Made by a program: the position numbers and the translations under genes
Source: Variovorax terrae
GTDB taxonomy: Bacteria; Pseudomonadota; Gammaproteobacteria; Burkholderiales; Burkholderiaceae_C
DNA: 64,000 bases
Direction of reading: 5' to 3'
Assembly (NCBI RefSeq): GCF_022809125.1
Contig: NZ_JALGBI010000001.1
Location: forward strand, 2,232,001 to 2,296,000
Notes under the pieces: generated by a model
What the model was told of the DNA's origin: nothing
What the model saw: the letters and a program-made list of their open reading frames with translations, nothing else
Database searches by the model: none
In this document: positions 39,451 to 47,722 of the stretch, piece after piece
Numbering within the stretch: the first letter of the stretch is position 1
Layout: each line of letters begins with the position of its first letter

Positions 39451-39748
39451 GTCGCAAAGCGCGGCATGATGCCGGCTTCAATAAGGATAGGGCGCCCTAA
39501 ATCGCTCCACCGCAGACCCATTGAACCGCCCCGCATTTTGCGGAAACTCCTTCGATTGTGAATGAAGCCATGATGAGGAAGTCCCCGAAGTATTCCCCTA
39601 GGGCACCCAGATCCAACAAGATGCTGCTGGTGTGAGGCGGATTTCGACGGCATTGAACCATCGGGTTTTCCCGAGCCTCTTCAAACGAGAAAGCCACGGT
39701 TCCGAACCACCACTTTTGCGATTCGCAGGCAGCGTGGATGATCGGCGG
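39451..39748. other. Gene-free right border of the island
   Basis: 298 bases between the ATPase stop and the CoA-transferase start. Open frames here have no ribosome binding site and no recognisable product. No copy of the tRNA-Phe fragment, insertion-sequence end or terminator was found. It is probably degraded DNA at the junction of island and chromosome. Confidence 0.5.
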
Positions 39749-40969
39749 ATGATCGTTCATTCCCCGACAGAAACCCCGACTTTCCTGGCCGACAACGACC
39801 TGCCGCTGCGAGGCATCAAGGTGCTGGAACTCTCGCACATGATCATGGGGCCGGCCGGCGGCCTGGTGCTGGCGGACCTGGGCGCCGAGGTCATCAAGGT
39901 CGAGCCGCTGGACGGCGACCGCACGCGGCGGCTCAAGGGCTCCGGCATCGGTTACTTCCCCGTGTTCAGCCGCAACAAGCAAAGCCTGGCGGTCGACCTC
40001 AAATCATCCGAGGGCCAGGCCCTGGTGCGCCAGCTGGCGCTGGGCTGCGACATGCTGGTGGAAAACTTCCGCGACGACAGCCTGACACAGTACGGGCTGG
40101 ACTACGCCTCGCTGTCCGCCGAGAACCCCGGCCTCATCTACGTCTCGCTCAAAGGCTTCCTGTCGGGGCCGTACAAGCAGCGCACCGCCCTGGACGAGGT
40201 GGTGCAGATGATGGGCGGGATGGCCTACATCAACGGCAGCACCGGCGCGCCGCAGCGCGTGGCGCCCTCGGTCAACGACATCCTGGGCGGCACCTTCGGC
40301 GTGGTGGGCGCGCTGGCCGCGCTCAACGACCGCCAGCGCACCGGGCGCGGCCGCCACGTGCGCGCGGGCCTGTTCGAGAACAACCTGCTACTGGTATCCC
40401 AGTTTATCGCGCAGTACCAGCTGACTGGCACGCCGCCCATTCCCATGGGCGACAAGCGCACGCCGCCCTGGGGCGTCTACGACATCTTCGACACGCAGGA
40501 CGGCCGCGTGTTCGTTGCCGTGGTAAGCGACGCCAACTGGCAGACCTTCTGCAAGGACTTTCTGCCCGCCGGCTGGTCGCAAGACGAACGCCTGCGCACG
40601 GCCATCCAGCGCGAGGCCGCGCGGCCCTGGCTGGTGCCCGCCGTCGCGGAAATCCTCAAGCACTGGAAGACAGCCGACCTGTCCGCGGCGCTGGAAGCCT
40701 CCGGCCTCTCGTTCGGCCCCATCCGCCAGCCGCACGACCTGCTGGACGATCCGCACCTGAAGCAAGGCGGCGCACTCATCGAGGCGACCATGCCTTGCGG
40801 CACGCAGGTCGCCACGGCTGCCCTGCCCATCGAATTCGACGGCCAGAAGGTCGGCAAGCGGCTTGACCCCCAGCCCATCGGCGCGCAGACGCACGGCATC
40901 CTGCGCGGCCTGGGCCTGGACGACGCGCGCATCGCGAAGCTGGTAGACCAGGGCGTGGTGGCGGTCTAG
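39749..40969 (+). CDS. CaiB/BaiF class III CoA-transferase
   Basis: 406 residues. Transfers CoA between organic acids. Motifs: LPLRGIKVLELSHMIMGPAGGLVLADLGAEVIKVEPL, the catalytic-type Asp region SGIGYFPVFSRNKQSLAVDLKS, NFRDDSLTQYGLDY, GRGRHVRAGLFENNL and GPIRQPHDLLDDPHL. The ATG at 39749 lies just before the conserved domain; upstream GTG codons are possible. It is the first gene of a plus-strand catabolic cluster with a Bug transporter protein and an HMG-CoA-lyase-like enzyme, suggesting CoA activation of an acid that is then cleaved. Normal GC-rich codon use resumes here. Confidence 0.92.
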   Translation: MIVHSPTETPTFLADNDLPLRGIKVLELSHMIMGPAGGLVLADLGAEVIKVEPLDGDRTRRLKGSGIGYFPVFSRNKQSLAVDLKSSEGQALVRQLALGCDMLVENFRDDSLTQYGLDYASLSAENPGLIYVSLKGFLSGPYKQRTALDEVVQMMGGMAYINGSTGAPQRVAPSVNDILGGTFGVVGALAALNDRQRTGRGRHVRAGLFENNLLLVSQFIAQYQLTGTPPIPMGDKRTPPWGVYDIFDTQDGRVFVAVVSDANWQTFCKDFLPAGWSQDERLRTAIQREAARPWLVPAVAEILKHWKTADLSAALEASGLSFGPIRQPHDLLDDPHLKQGGALIEATMPCGTQVATAALPIEFDGQKVGKRLDPQPIGAQTHGILRGLGLDDARIAKLVDQGVVAV

Positions 40970-41008
40970 CACCGCACGAGAAAAAATCAGACAACGACGG
41001 AGACACAC

Positions 41009-41983
41009 ATGAAACGACGCAACTTCAACCTGATGGCCCTGGCCGGCGCCGCCGGCAGCTTGGCCTCCCTGCCCGCCTGGGCACAAACCTGGCCGGCCAA
41101 GCCGATCCGCATGATCATCCCGTCCACGCCCGGCGGCGGCACGGACTTCACCGGCCGGCAGATCAGCACCAAGCTGTCGGAGATGAATGGCTGGCAGGTC
41201 GTGCCCGACAACCGCCCCGGCGCCGGTACCGCGCTGGGCCTGGCCGAGGCGGCCCGCGCCAAGCCCGACGGCTACGACCTCGTGATCGCGCAGTCGGACA
41301 ACGTCTCGCTGATCCCGCTGCTGATGAAGGTGGCTTACGACCCGATCAGGGACCTGACGCCGATCGCGCTGGCCGCCGTCACGCCGCTGATCATCCTCGT
41401 CAAGGACGACTCGCCCTTCAAGACGCTGGCCGATCTGATCAAAGCGGCCAAGGCCGAGCCGGGCAGGCTGTCGTATGGCACCTCGGGCACCGGCGGCGGC
41501 GTGCACATCGCCATGGAGCTGCTGCAGCTCACCGCCGGCTGCAAGATGCAGCATGTGCCGTACAAGGGATCGACGCCGGCGCTGGCCGACCTGATGGGCG
41601 GCCACCTGAGCTTCGCGGGCTCGTCGATTTCGTCGGCCGCGACGCTGATCCATTCGGGCAAGGTCCGCGCCCTGGCCGTGACCTCGGCCAAGCGCAACGC
41701 GAGCCTGCCCGACGTGCCCACCGTCGCCGAGTTCGGCTACAAGGATTTCAACGCCATCAGCTTCTACGGCGTGATGGGCCCGGCCGGCCTGCCGGCGCCG
41801 GTGGTCCAGCGCCTGAACGCCGACGTCAACAAGATCCTGGTCCGCCCCGACGTGAAAACCGCCTTCCAGGCGCAGGGCTTCGACGCCGCCCCGGTCTCGC
41901 CGGAAGAGTTCGCCGCCCTCATCAAGGCCGACATCCAGAAGTCGCGCGAGATCATCGCCACCGCCGGCATCAAGATCGAGTGA
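41009..41983 (+). CDS. Bug-family periplasmic substrate-binding protein
   Basis: 324 residues. Signal peptide M-K-R-R-N-F-N-L-M-A-L-A-G-A-A ending A-W-A-Q, with twin Arg suggesting Tat export. Mature part shows the TctC/Bug hallmarks PAKPIRMIIPSTPGGGTDFTGRQ, DNRPGAGTALGL, PYKGSTPALADLMGGH and LPDVPTVAEFG. It captures a carboxylate for the cluster. No TctA/TctB membrane genes are adjacent, as is common for Bug proteins in this order. Ligand unknown. Confidence 0.93.
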   Translation: MKRRNFNLMALAGAAGSLASLPAWAQTWPAKPIRMIIPSTPGGGTDFTGRQISTKLSEMNGWQVVPDNRPGAGTALGLAEAARAKPDGYDLVIAQSDNVSLIPLLMKVAYDPIRDLTPIALAAVTPLIILVKDDSPFKTLADLIKAAKAEPGRLSYGTSGTGGGVHIAMELLQLTAGCKMQHVPYKGSTPALADLMGGHLSFAGSSISSAATLIHSGKVRALAVTSAKRNASLPDVPTVAEFGYKDFNAISFYGVMGPAGLPAPVVQRLNADVNKILVRPDVKTAFQAQGFDAAPVSPEEFAALIKADIQKSREIIATAGIKIE

Positions 41984-42002
41984 CCCCACAACGGAGCCCT
42001 TC

Positions 42003-42932
42003 ATGACACGAACCGTCACCCTCTGCGAAGTCGGGCCGCGCGACGGCCTGCAAATGGCCAGGGGCCGCATGGCCACCGGCACCAAGCTGCGCTGGATCGG
42101 CCAGCTCGCGGCGGCGGGCCTGAAGGAGATCGAGGTCGGCAGCTTCGTCTCGCCGCGCGCGATCCCGCAGATGGCCGACACCGGCGAGGTAGTGCGCGGC
42201 GCGCTGGCCATCAAGGGCCTGACGGTCTGCGCGCTGGCCTGCAACCTCAAAGGCGCGATCGCCGCGCACGAGGCCGGCGCGCACGTGCTGGCCATCCCGA
42301 TCTCGGTGAGCGACACGCACAGCCACGCCAACGTCAACAAAGGCACGGACGCGCAGGTGGAGATGGTGCGCAGCATCGTCGACTGGGTGCGCGCGCAGCC
42401 GCGTCCGATGCGCATCGACGCCGCCACGGCCACCGCCTTCGGCTGCTCGATGGAGGGCGACGTGCCGCTGGACCGCGTGGTCCAGGTGGCCGCGGCGCTG
42501 GCCGCCACCGGCGTGGACCGCATCGCCCTGGCCGATACCGTCGGCTACGCCCACCCCGCCCTGGTGCGTGACACCGTGCGCGCGGTGCAGGATGCCATTG
42601 GCGACCGGCTCCACAAGCTGCACCTGCACGACACCCTCGGGCTGGGGCTGGCCAACGCGCTGGCCGGGCTGGAGCAAGGCATCCGCGAGTTCGACAGCTG
42701 CCTGGCCGGCCTGGGCGGCTGCCCGTTCGCGCCGGGCGCCTCCGGCAACATCGTGACAGAAGACCTGGCGTTCATGCTGGAGAGCATGGGGCACCGCACC
42801 GGCATCGACCTGCCGGCCCTGCTGGCCGCACGCGCGCTGCTGCGCGAGTCGCTGCCCGACGAGCCGATGCGCAGCGGCGTGGCCGCCGCCGGCATCCCGC
42901 GCACCTTCCACCCCGCAGCGCTGGCGGCCTGA
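42003..42932 (+). CDS. HMG-CoA lyase-like acyl-CoA lyase
   Basis: 309 residues. DRE-TIM aldolase-type barrel: V-G-P-R-D-G-L-Q near the start (metal and catalytic Arg/Asp), EVGSFVSPRAIPQMADT, SVSDTHSHANVNKG, DTVGYAHP, KLHLHDTLGLGLANALAGLE and the active-site Cys loop GLGGCPFAPGASGNIVTEDL. It cleaves hydroxymethylglutaryl-CoA or a related 3-hydroxy-3-methyl acyl-CoA. The adjacent class III CoA-transferase could supply the CoA ester, as in itaconate or HMG degradation; the exact substrate is unknown. Confidence 0.9.
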   Translation: MTRTVTLCEVGPRDGLQMARGRMATGTKLRWIGQLAAAGLKEIEVGSFVSPRAIPQMADTGEVVRGALAIKGLTVCALACNLKGAIAAHEAGAHVLAIPISVSDTHSHANVNKGTDAQVEMVRSIVDWVRAQPRPMRIDAATATAFGCSMEGDVPLDRVVQVAAALAATGVDRIALADTVGYAHPALVRDTVRAVQDAIGDRLHKLHLHDTLGLGLANALAGLEQGIREFDSCLAGLGGCPFAPGASGNIVTEDLAFMLESMGHRTGIDLPALLAARALLRESLPDEPMRSGVAAAGIPRTFHPAALAA

Positions 42933-43003
42933 AGCGCGCCTCGGCGACACCCCTGGCGGCTAACCAACTTGCCGGGACGGCGGCAAGCGGCTAAGGTCGC
43001 GCC

Positions 43004-44410
43004 ATGCAACACGCGGAAACCGACTACCTCATCATCGGGAGCGGCACCGCCGGTCTCGCCTTTGCCGACACGCTGATCGCCGAAAGCGGCGCGCACGTCA
43101 CCATCGTCGACCGGCACGGCAGGCCGGGCGGCCACTGGAACGATGCCTATCCTTTCGTCACGCTGCACCAGCCGTCGGCCTTCTACGGCGTCAATTCCAT
43201 GGAGCTGGGCAGCGGGCGCATCGACACGCTCGGCCTGAACCAGGGCATGGCCGAGCTGGCTTCCGGCCCCGAGATCAGCGGCTACTTCGACCAGGTGATG
43301 CGGCACCGCCTGCTGCCCAGCGGACGCGTGCGCTACCACCCGCTGTGCGACTATTTGGGCGAAGGCCGGTTCGAGTCGCTGCTGTCGGGCGAGCACACGC
43401 AGGTCCGGGTGCGCGGCAAGGTTGTGGATGCGCGCTACTACAGTCCGAGCGTGCCATCCACGCACAAGCCCCGCTTCGCGGTGGGCGAAGGCGCGCGGAT
43501 GATCCCGCCCAATGCCCTCCCGGGGCTCGCCAGCACTTGCGGCGCCGGCGAGGTGCCCAGGCGCTTCGTCGTGCTGGGCGCAGGCAAGACAGCAATGGAT
43601 ACCTGCATCTGGCTGGTCCAGTCGGGCGCTTCGCCCGACGCCATCACCTGGGTCGTGCCACGCGATTCCTGGCTGATCAACCGGGCGACGACGCAGAACG
43701 GACCCGCGTTCTTCCATGAGGCGATCGGCAACCAGGCCGACCAGATGGAAGCCTTCGCGCAGGCCTCTTCGGTCGACGACCTGTTCCTGCGGCTGGAAGC
43801 CTGCGGCGCCCTGCTGCGCATCGACCCGGCGCGCATGCCCACCATGTTCCACCTGGCGACGGTGTCCCCCGCCGAGGTGGAGGTGCTCCGCGGCATCCGC
43901 AACGTGGTCCGGCTGGGCCGGGTACAGGCCCTGGCGGCCGACCATATGCTGCTCGACGGCGGCCGCGTCGACGTGCAGCCCGCAACCCTGTATGTCGACT
44001 GCACCGCGTCGGCGGTGGATTTCCGGCCTACGCAGCCCATCTTCCAAGAAGGAAAAATCGTCCTGCAGATGCTGCGCCTGCCGCAGCCCGCCTTCAGTGC
44101 GGCGCTCACCGCCTACGTGGAGGCCCACTACGAGGACGACGCGCAGAAGAACAGACTGTGCGGCAGCGTCCCCTTCCCCGCCACGCCGGCCGACTACCCG
44201 CGCTCGATGGCGGCCAGCATGCGCAACCAGTTCCTCTGGGGCCAGGAGGAAGGCCTGCGCCGCTGGGTCCGCGAGAGCCGGCTGGATGGTTTCGGCAAGC
44301 TGATGGCGAGCGCGGCGCGCGACGATGCGGCCAAGCAGGCCGTCATCGCACGCCTGCGCGAACAGGCACAGGCGGCGATGGCCAATCTGCCCAGGCTGCT
44401 GCGGGCCTGA
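43004..44410 (+). CDS. FAD/NAD(P)-binding flavoprotein, monooxygenase-like
   Basis: 468 residues. N-terminal FAD motif DYLIIGSGTAGLAFADTLI and GRPGGHWNDAYPFVTLHQP (a GG-H-W block seen in Baeyer-Villiger-like flavoproteins), a second nucleotide-binding motif VVLGAGKTAMDTCIWLVQSG, and a W-V-V-P-R-D-S-W-L-I-N-R segment. Substrate unknown. It follows the lyase after 71 bases that include a CTTGCCG/CGGCAAG hairpin, and may be separately expressed. Convergent with dusA, nine bases apart. Confidence 0.82.
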   Translation: MQHAETDYLIIGSGTAGLAFADTLIAESGAHVTIVDRHGRPGGHWNDAYPFVTLHQPSAFYGVNSMELGSGRIDTLGLNQGMAELASGPEISGYFDQVMRHRLLPSGRVRYHPLCDYLGEGRFESLLSGEHTQVRVRGKVVDARYYSPSVPSTHKPRFAVGEGARMIPPNALPGLASTCGAGEVPRRFVVLGAGKTAMDTCIWLVQSGASPDAITWVVPRDSWLINRATTQNGPAFFHEAIGNQADQMEAFAQASSVDDLFLRLEACGALLRIDPARMPTMFHLATVSPAEVEVLRGIRNVVRLGRVQALAADHMLLDGGRVDVQPATLYVDCTASAVDFRPTQPIFQEGKIVLQMLRLPQPAFSAALTAYVEAHYEDDAQKNRLCGSVPFPATPADYPRSMAASMRNQFLWGQEEGLRRWVRESRLDGFGKLMASAARDDAAKQAVIARLREQAQAAMANLPRLLRA

Positions 44411-44419
44411 AGGATCCCC

Positions 44420-45421
44420 TCAGGCCGCATCCCTGAGCGGTTCGTGCGCCAGCGCCATCACGTCGCACGGGTGCATGCCCTTGAGCCTGTGGTCGCTCCA
44501 GACCTGGCGCCACCGGCGCGAGCCGGCCATGCCATGGCGAAGGCCCAGCATGTGGCGGGCGATGCTGCTCCAAGGCGTCCCGTGCTCGGCGGCTTCGCGC
44601 ACCATGTACTCGGTCATGCGCTCCTCGACCCATTCGCGCGTGAGCGATGGATCTTCGGGCTCGCCAAAGAACGCGGCATCCCACGATGCCAGCCACCATG
44701 GGTTGTGGTAGGCCTCGCGGCCAAGCATCACGCCATCGAGCTGCCCGAGCTGCTCGGCCACTTGCACGCCCGTGGTAAACCCGCCGTTGATGGCGATGGT
44801 GAGCCCGGGAAATTCCCGCTTGAGCCGGTGCACCAGTTCGTAGCGCAGCGGCGGCACTTCGCGGTTCTCCTTCGGGCTCAGCCCCTGCAGCCAGGCGTTG
44901 CGCGCATGGACGATGAAGACGCGGCAACCGGCCTCGCTCACCGTGCCCACGAAGTCGCGGACGAATTCATAGCTCTCGGTCTTGTCGATGCCGATGCGGT
45001 GCTTCACCGTCACGGGCACCTTTACAACGTCGACCATCGCCTTTACGCAGTCGGCCACGAGCTGCGGCTCGTTCATCAGGCACGCACCGAACGCGCCGCG
45101 CTGCACGCGCTCGCTCGGGCAGCCGCAGTTGAGGTTGATCTCGTCGTAGCCCCACTGCTCGCCCAGCCGCGCGCAATGCGCCAGATCGGCCGGCTCGCTG
45201 CCGCCGAGCTGTAGCGCCACCGGGTGCTCCTCCGTGTTGAAGCGCAGATGCCGCGCCACGTCGCCGTGGATCAGCGCGCCGGTGGTCACCATCTCGGTGT
45301 ACAGCAGCGCATGGCGGCTCAGCAGCCGGTGGAGGTGGCGGCAATGGCGGTCCGTCCAATCCATCATCGGCGCCACGCTCAGGCGCCAGGGACTGGAGGA
45401 ACTTGGGTTTTCAGGGTTCAT
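44420..45421 (-). CDS. dusA: tRNA-dihydrouridine(20/20a) synthase DusA
   Basis: 333 residues. FMN enzyme that reduces uridines in the tRNA D-loop. Motifs LSVAPMMDWTDRHCRHLHRLL, LYTEMVTTGALIHGD, ALQLGGSEP, EINLNCGCPSERVQRGAFGACLM (catalytic Cys), VKHRIGID, VHARNAWLQGLSPKENREVPP and D-G-V-M-L-G-R-E-A-Y identify DusA rather than DusB/C. The ATG at 45421 gives the usual length; longer upstream starts would add a non-conserved tail. It is unrelated to its catabolic neighbours. Confidence 0.95.
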   Translation of the reverse strand: MNPENPSSSSPWRLSVAPMMDWTDRHCRHLHRLLSRHALLYTEMVTTGALIHGDVARHLRFNTEEHPVALQLGGSEPADLAHCARLGEQWGYDEINLNCGCPSERVQRGAFGACLMNEPQLVADCVKAMVDVVKVPVTVKHRIGIDKTESYEFVRDFVGTVSEAGCRVFIVHARNAWLQGLSPKENREVPPLRYELVHRLKREFPGLTIAINGGFTTGVQVAEQLGQLDGVMLGREAYHNPWWLASWDAAFFGEPEDPSLTREWVEERMTEYMVREAAEHGTPWSSIARHMLGLRHGMAGSRRWRQVWSDHRLKGMHPCDVMALAHEPLRDAA

Positions 45422-45558
45422 GGGAAACGACAGGGCTTGCGCGAGGCACGCCCCGGATTTTCGCTGAAAGCCCATCGGGCCGCCCCGCGCCTCGGCAAAC
45501 ACCCCGCGGCGCACTGAAGCCGCAAATGATGAAGAGATGCCCCGACTTCTCCATAAAA

Positions 45559-45575
45559 TGGAACAGTGATTTATG
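45559..45575. promoter_or_regulatory. Candidate IclR site at its own gene
   Basis: tggaacagtgatttatg, nearly the same as tggaacatggtttca at 52352 in the divergent catabolic promoter (one base inserted). It overlaps the first possible start of the IclR gene, consistent with autoregulation. Confidence 0.4.
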
Positions 45576-46391
45576 AAAATGCCGATCCAGCCCAACCCAG
45601 CTCCCATGACAGACAACACGCAGCCCCAGCCCAAAGATGAAGTCAGCGCCCTGGCCCGCGGCCTGGCCGTCCTGCGCGTGGTGTCCCAGGCCAGCAAGCC
45701 CCTGAGCAACCGCGAACTGGCCGAAGCCACCGGCATCCCCAAGGCCACGGTCTCGCGGCTGGCCGCCACGCTGGTCGGGGCCGGCTACCTGAGGCAACTG
45801 GCCGACAGCGAGCGCTTCAGCCTCAGTGCCACGCTGCTCGAACTGAGCAATGCCTATCTGCGCAACTTCGACCTGCGCAGCCATGCGCGACCGCATCTGG
45901 CCGAGCTGGCCGAGCAAGCCGGCGCAGCCGTGCACCTGGGCGTGCGCGACGGGCTGGACATCGTGCTGATCGATCACATCCGGCCGCGCTCGGCCGTCAT
46001 CCTGTCGAATCTGGATGTGGGCTCGCGCATGGCCATCGCCACCTCGGCCTCCGGCCGCGCCTACCTGGCTTCGGCCGACGAGCCCGAGCGGCAGGCGCTG
46101 CTGGACAGCATCCGCGCGGCCAGCGGCAGCGGCTGGCGAGCCCTGAAACCCCAACTGGAGGCCGCGCTGCAGGAGCACGCGAGGCTGGGCTACTGCGCCT
46201 CGTTCGGCGAGTGGCACCATGACATCCATGCGCTGGGCCTGACGCTGCGCGGCCCGCGCGGCGAGCTGTACGCCGTGAGCTGCGGCGGCCCCGGCTACCT
46301 GCTGCCCAAGAAACTGCTGGTCGAGAAAATCGCGCCATTCCTTCTGAAGACGGTGCGGGCCATCTCCGACGAGGCCGGAACCAGCCGCTGA
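45573..46391 (+). CDS. IclR-family transcriptional regulator
   Basis: 272 residues. N-terminal winged helix (ALARGLAVLRVVSQASKPLSNRELAEATGIPKATVSRLAATL) and the C-terminal IclR effector domain (AEQAGAAVHLGVRDGLDIVLIDHIRP, GSRMAIATSASGRAYLA, YAVSCGGPGY). Such proteins usually control aromatic catabolism. The next genes on the minus strand (transport, TPP enzyme, monooxygenase) and the dioxygenase unit are likely targets because a similar sequence occurs in both promoters. The start is uncertain: 45573 or 45606; neither has a good Shine-Dalgarno, and 45606 would leave the operator-like repeat outside the gene. Confidence 0.9.
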   Translation: MKMPIQPNPAPMTDNTQPQPKDEVSALARGLAVLRVVSQASKPLSNRELAEATGIPKATVSRLAATLVGAGYLRQLADSERFSLSATLLELSNAYLRNFDLRSHARPHLAELAEQAGAAVHLGVRDGLDIVLIDHIRPRSAVILSNLDVGSRMAIATSASGRAYLASADEPERQALLDSIRAASGSGWRALKPQLEAALQEHARLGYCASFGEWHHDIHALGLTLRGPRGELYAVSCGGPGYLLPKKLLVEKIAPFLLKTVRAISDEAGTSR

Positions 46392-46422
46392 GCAGCGCGC
46401 CGGCGGCGCTTCGGCGCCACCG

Positions 46423-47592
46423 CTAGACAGCCGGCGCCATCACGCGCCGCACCACCACCTGCCCCAGCAGCACGAAGCCGGCGGCCAGCAGCAGCAGGGT
46501 CCAGATCAACCCCACACCATGCATCAGGCCCCCGAAGAGAAGCGGCCCGAGGCCCTGCCCCGCGAACAGGCCGCAGGCGAACAGCGCCACCGCCGAGCCG
46601 CGCGCGGATGGCGCCAGTTCGGTCACCTGGGTCTGCAGCGAGTTGTGAATCATGTAGAAGCTGAACCCCGCCACCAGCATGGCGAGCGCATCCACCCACC
46701 AGGCGGTGGACAGCGTGAGCGCCACATAGCAGCACGCCGCCACCAGCGACCCGACCCGGCACATGCGGCTCACGCCGAGCCACGCAATGAGCTGGCGAAC
46801 CACGATGGCATACAGCAGCCCTCCGACGCCGAAGGCGCCGAGGATGAGCCCGGTCTGGCCCGACACCGATCCAGGCGCCACGGCCGCGCGCTCAAGCAGC
46901 AGCGCCCCGACATAGGGAAAGAAGCTGAAGAACAGCGCGCCCTCGGCCAGGGCGCAGGCATAGAGCCATATCGCCCGGGGATTCTGGAACACCTTGCCGT
47001 AGAGCGCCCCAAACGACAACGGCCCGGCTTTCGAGCCGCCCGGTGAAGGCGCGGCCACGGGCCGGGCCTGCCACAGCAGCACGGCCCCCACCGCGGCCAA
47101 GATCGTCGAGATGACCAGGGCGCTGTGCCAGCCGAAGGCTTCATTGGCAAGGCCGGACACGATGGAGCCAAGCATCTGGCCGGCGATGATCGCGAACAGC
47201 ATGCGGCCGATCATCACCTGGCGCTCCGCCATGTCGTATTTCTCGCCCAGCGAGGCCAGCACCAGCGGAATCAGCCCGCCGGCGAAGATGCCGGCAACGA
47301 TCCGTGTCGCCACCAGCCAGGTGAACGACGGCGCCAGCATGCCCAGCACCAGCGCCAGCGCCAACCCCGTGCCGCAGACCTGCATGCAGCGGATCTTGCT
47401 GAACCGGTCCCCGAGCGGCCCCAGGAACAGTTGGGCCACGGCATACGGCAGGGCATAGGCCGTGTTGAGCATGGCGGCCATCTCTGGCCGCACGGCGTAG
47501 TGGGATGCCAGGGGCAGCACGATCGGGTCGATCACCCGTAGCGCGAAGCCGCTGGCGAAGACGCAAACAGAAAAAACAAGGAACAGCGGCAT
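46423..47592 (-). CDS. MFS transporter
   Basis: 389 residues, about 12 hydrophobic segments. The loop 2-3 motif G-P-L-G-D-R-F-S-K-I-R is the MFS motif A variant, and TRIVAGIFAGGLIPLVLASLGEKYD follows. The profile matches drug/sugar-exporter-type MFS proteins (AraJ/YdhP-like). Substrate unknown; the cluster context suggests an aromatic compound or its product. The ATG at 47592 is chosen because the hydrophobic first helix begins there. Confidence 0.87.
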   Translation of the reverse strand: MPLFLVFSVCVFASGFALRVIDPIVLPLASHYAVRPEMAAMLNTAYALPYAVAQLFLGPLGDRFSKIRCMQVCGTGLALALVLGMLAPSFTWLVATRIVAGIFAGGLIPLVLASLGEKYDMAERQVMIGRMLFAIIAGQMLGSIVSGLANEAFGWHSALVISTILAAVGAVLLWQARPVAAPSPGGSKAGPLSFGALYGKVFQNPRAIWLYACALAEGALFFSFFPYVGALLLERAAVAPGSVSGQTGLILGAFGVGGLLYAIVVRQLIAWLGVSRMCRVGSLVAACCYVALTLSTAWWVDALAMLVAGFSFYMIHNSLQTQVTELAPSARGSAVALFACGLFAGQGLGPLLFGGLMHGVGLIWTLLLLAAGFVLLGQVVVRRVMAPAV

Positions 47593-47671
47593 GATCGGCA
47601 GACAGTCTGGCCGCCCCGGGGAACGGCTCTGGAGACACCGGCCGGGGCATCTCATCCTCCGGCGCGGCAAG

Positions 47672-47700
47672 AAAACAAAAGGAGCCGCGCTGGCGGCTCC
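47672..47700 (-). terminator. Intrinsic terminator of the monooxygenase-to-Bug operon
   Basis: On the minus strand, an eight-pair stem (ggagccgc/gcggctcc, four-base loop) followed by TTTTGTTTT. It lies 22 bases after the Bug gene stop and ends the four-gene minus-strand operon. Confidence 0.85.
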
Positions 47701-47722
47701 AGGAAAGGACTCCCGGCGGGAA

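Larger units (their letters stand above)
36062..39748. mobile_element. AT-rich genomic island remnant
   Basis: Left edge defined by the tRNA-Phe-like fragment; right edge estimated where GC-rich codon usage resumes at the CoA-transferase gene. The coding sequence between 37 and 39.5 kb uses many A/T-ending codons and visibly lower GC than the flanks, a sign of transfer. No integrase, transposase or second copy of the tRNA fragment was found, so this is either a degraded element or one end of an older insertion. Contents: three small minus-strand genes, a palindrome-rich control region and an ATPase-TPR gene. Confidence 0.6.

Noticed and set aside
39632..39748. N-terminal extension of the CoA-transferase into the island border
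   Set aside because: The added residues do not match the family, and base composition changes there; ATG 39749 precedes the conserved domain.
39451..39748. Second copy of the tRNA-Phe fragment as right att site
   Set aside because: Only 9-10 base chance similarities such as GGTGGTTCG on the minus strand were found, not a real direct repeat.
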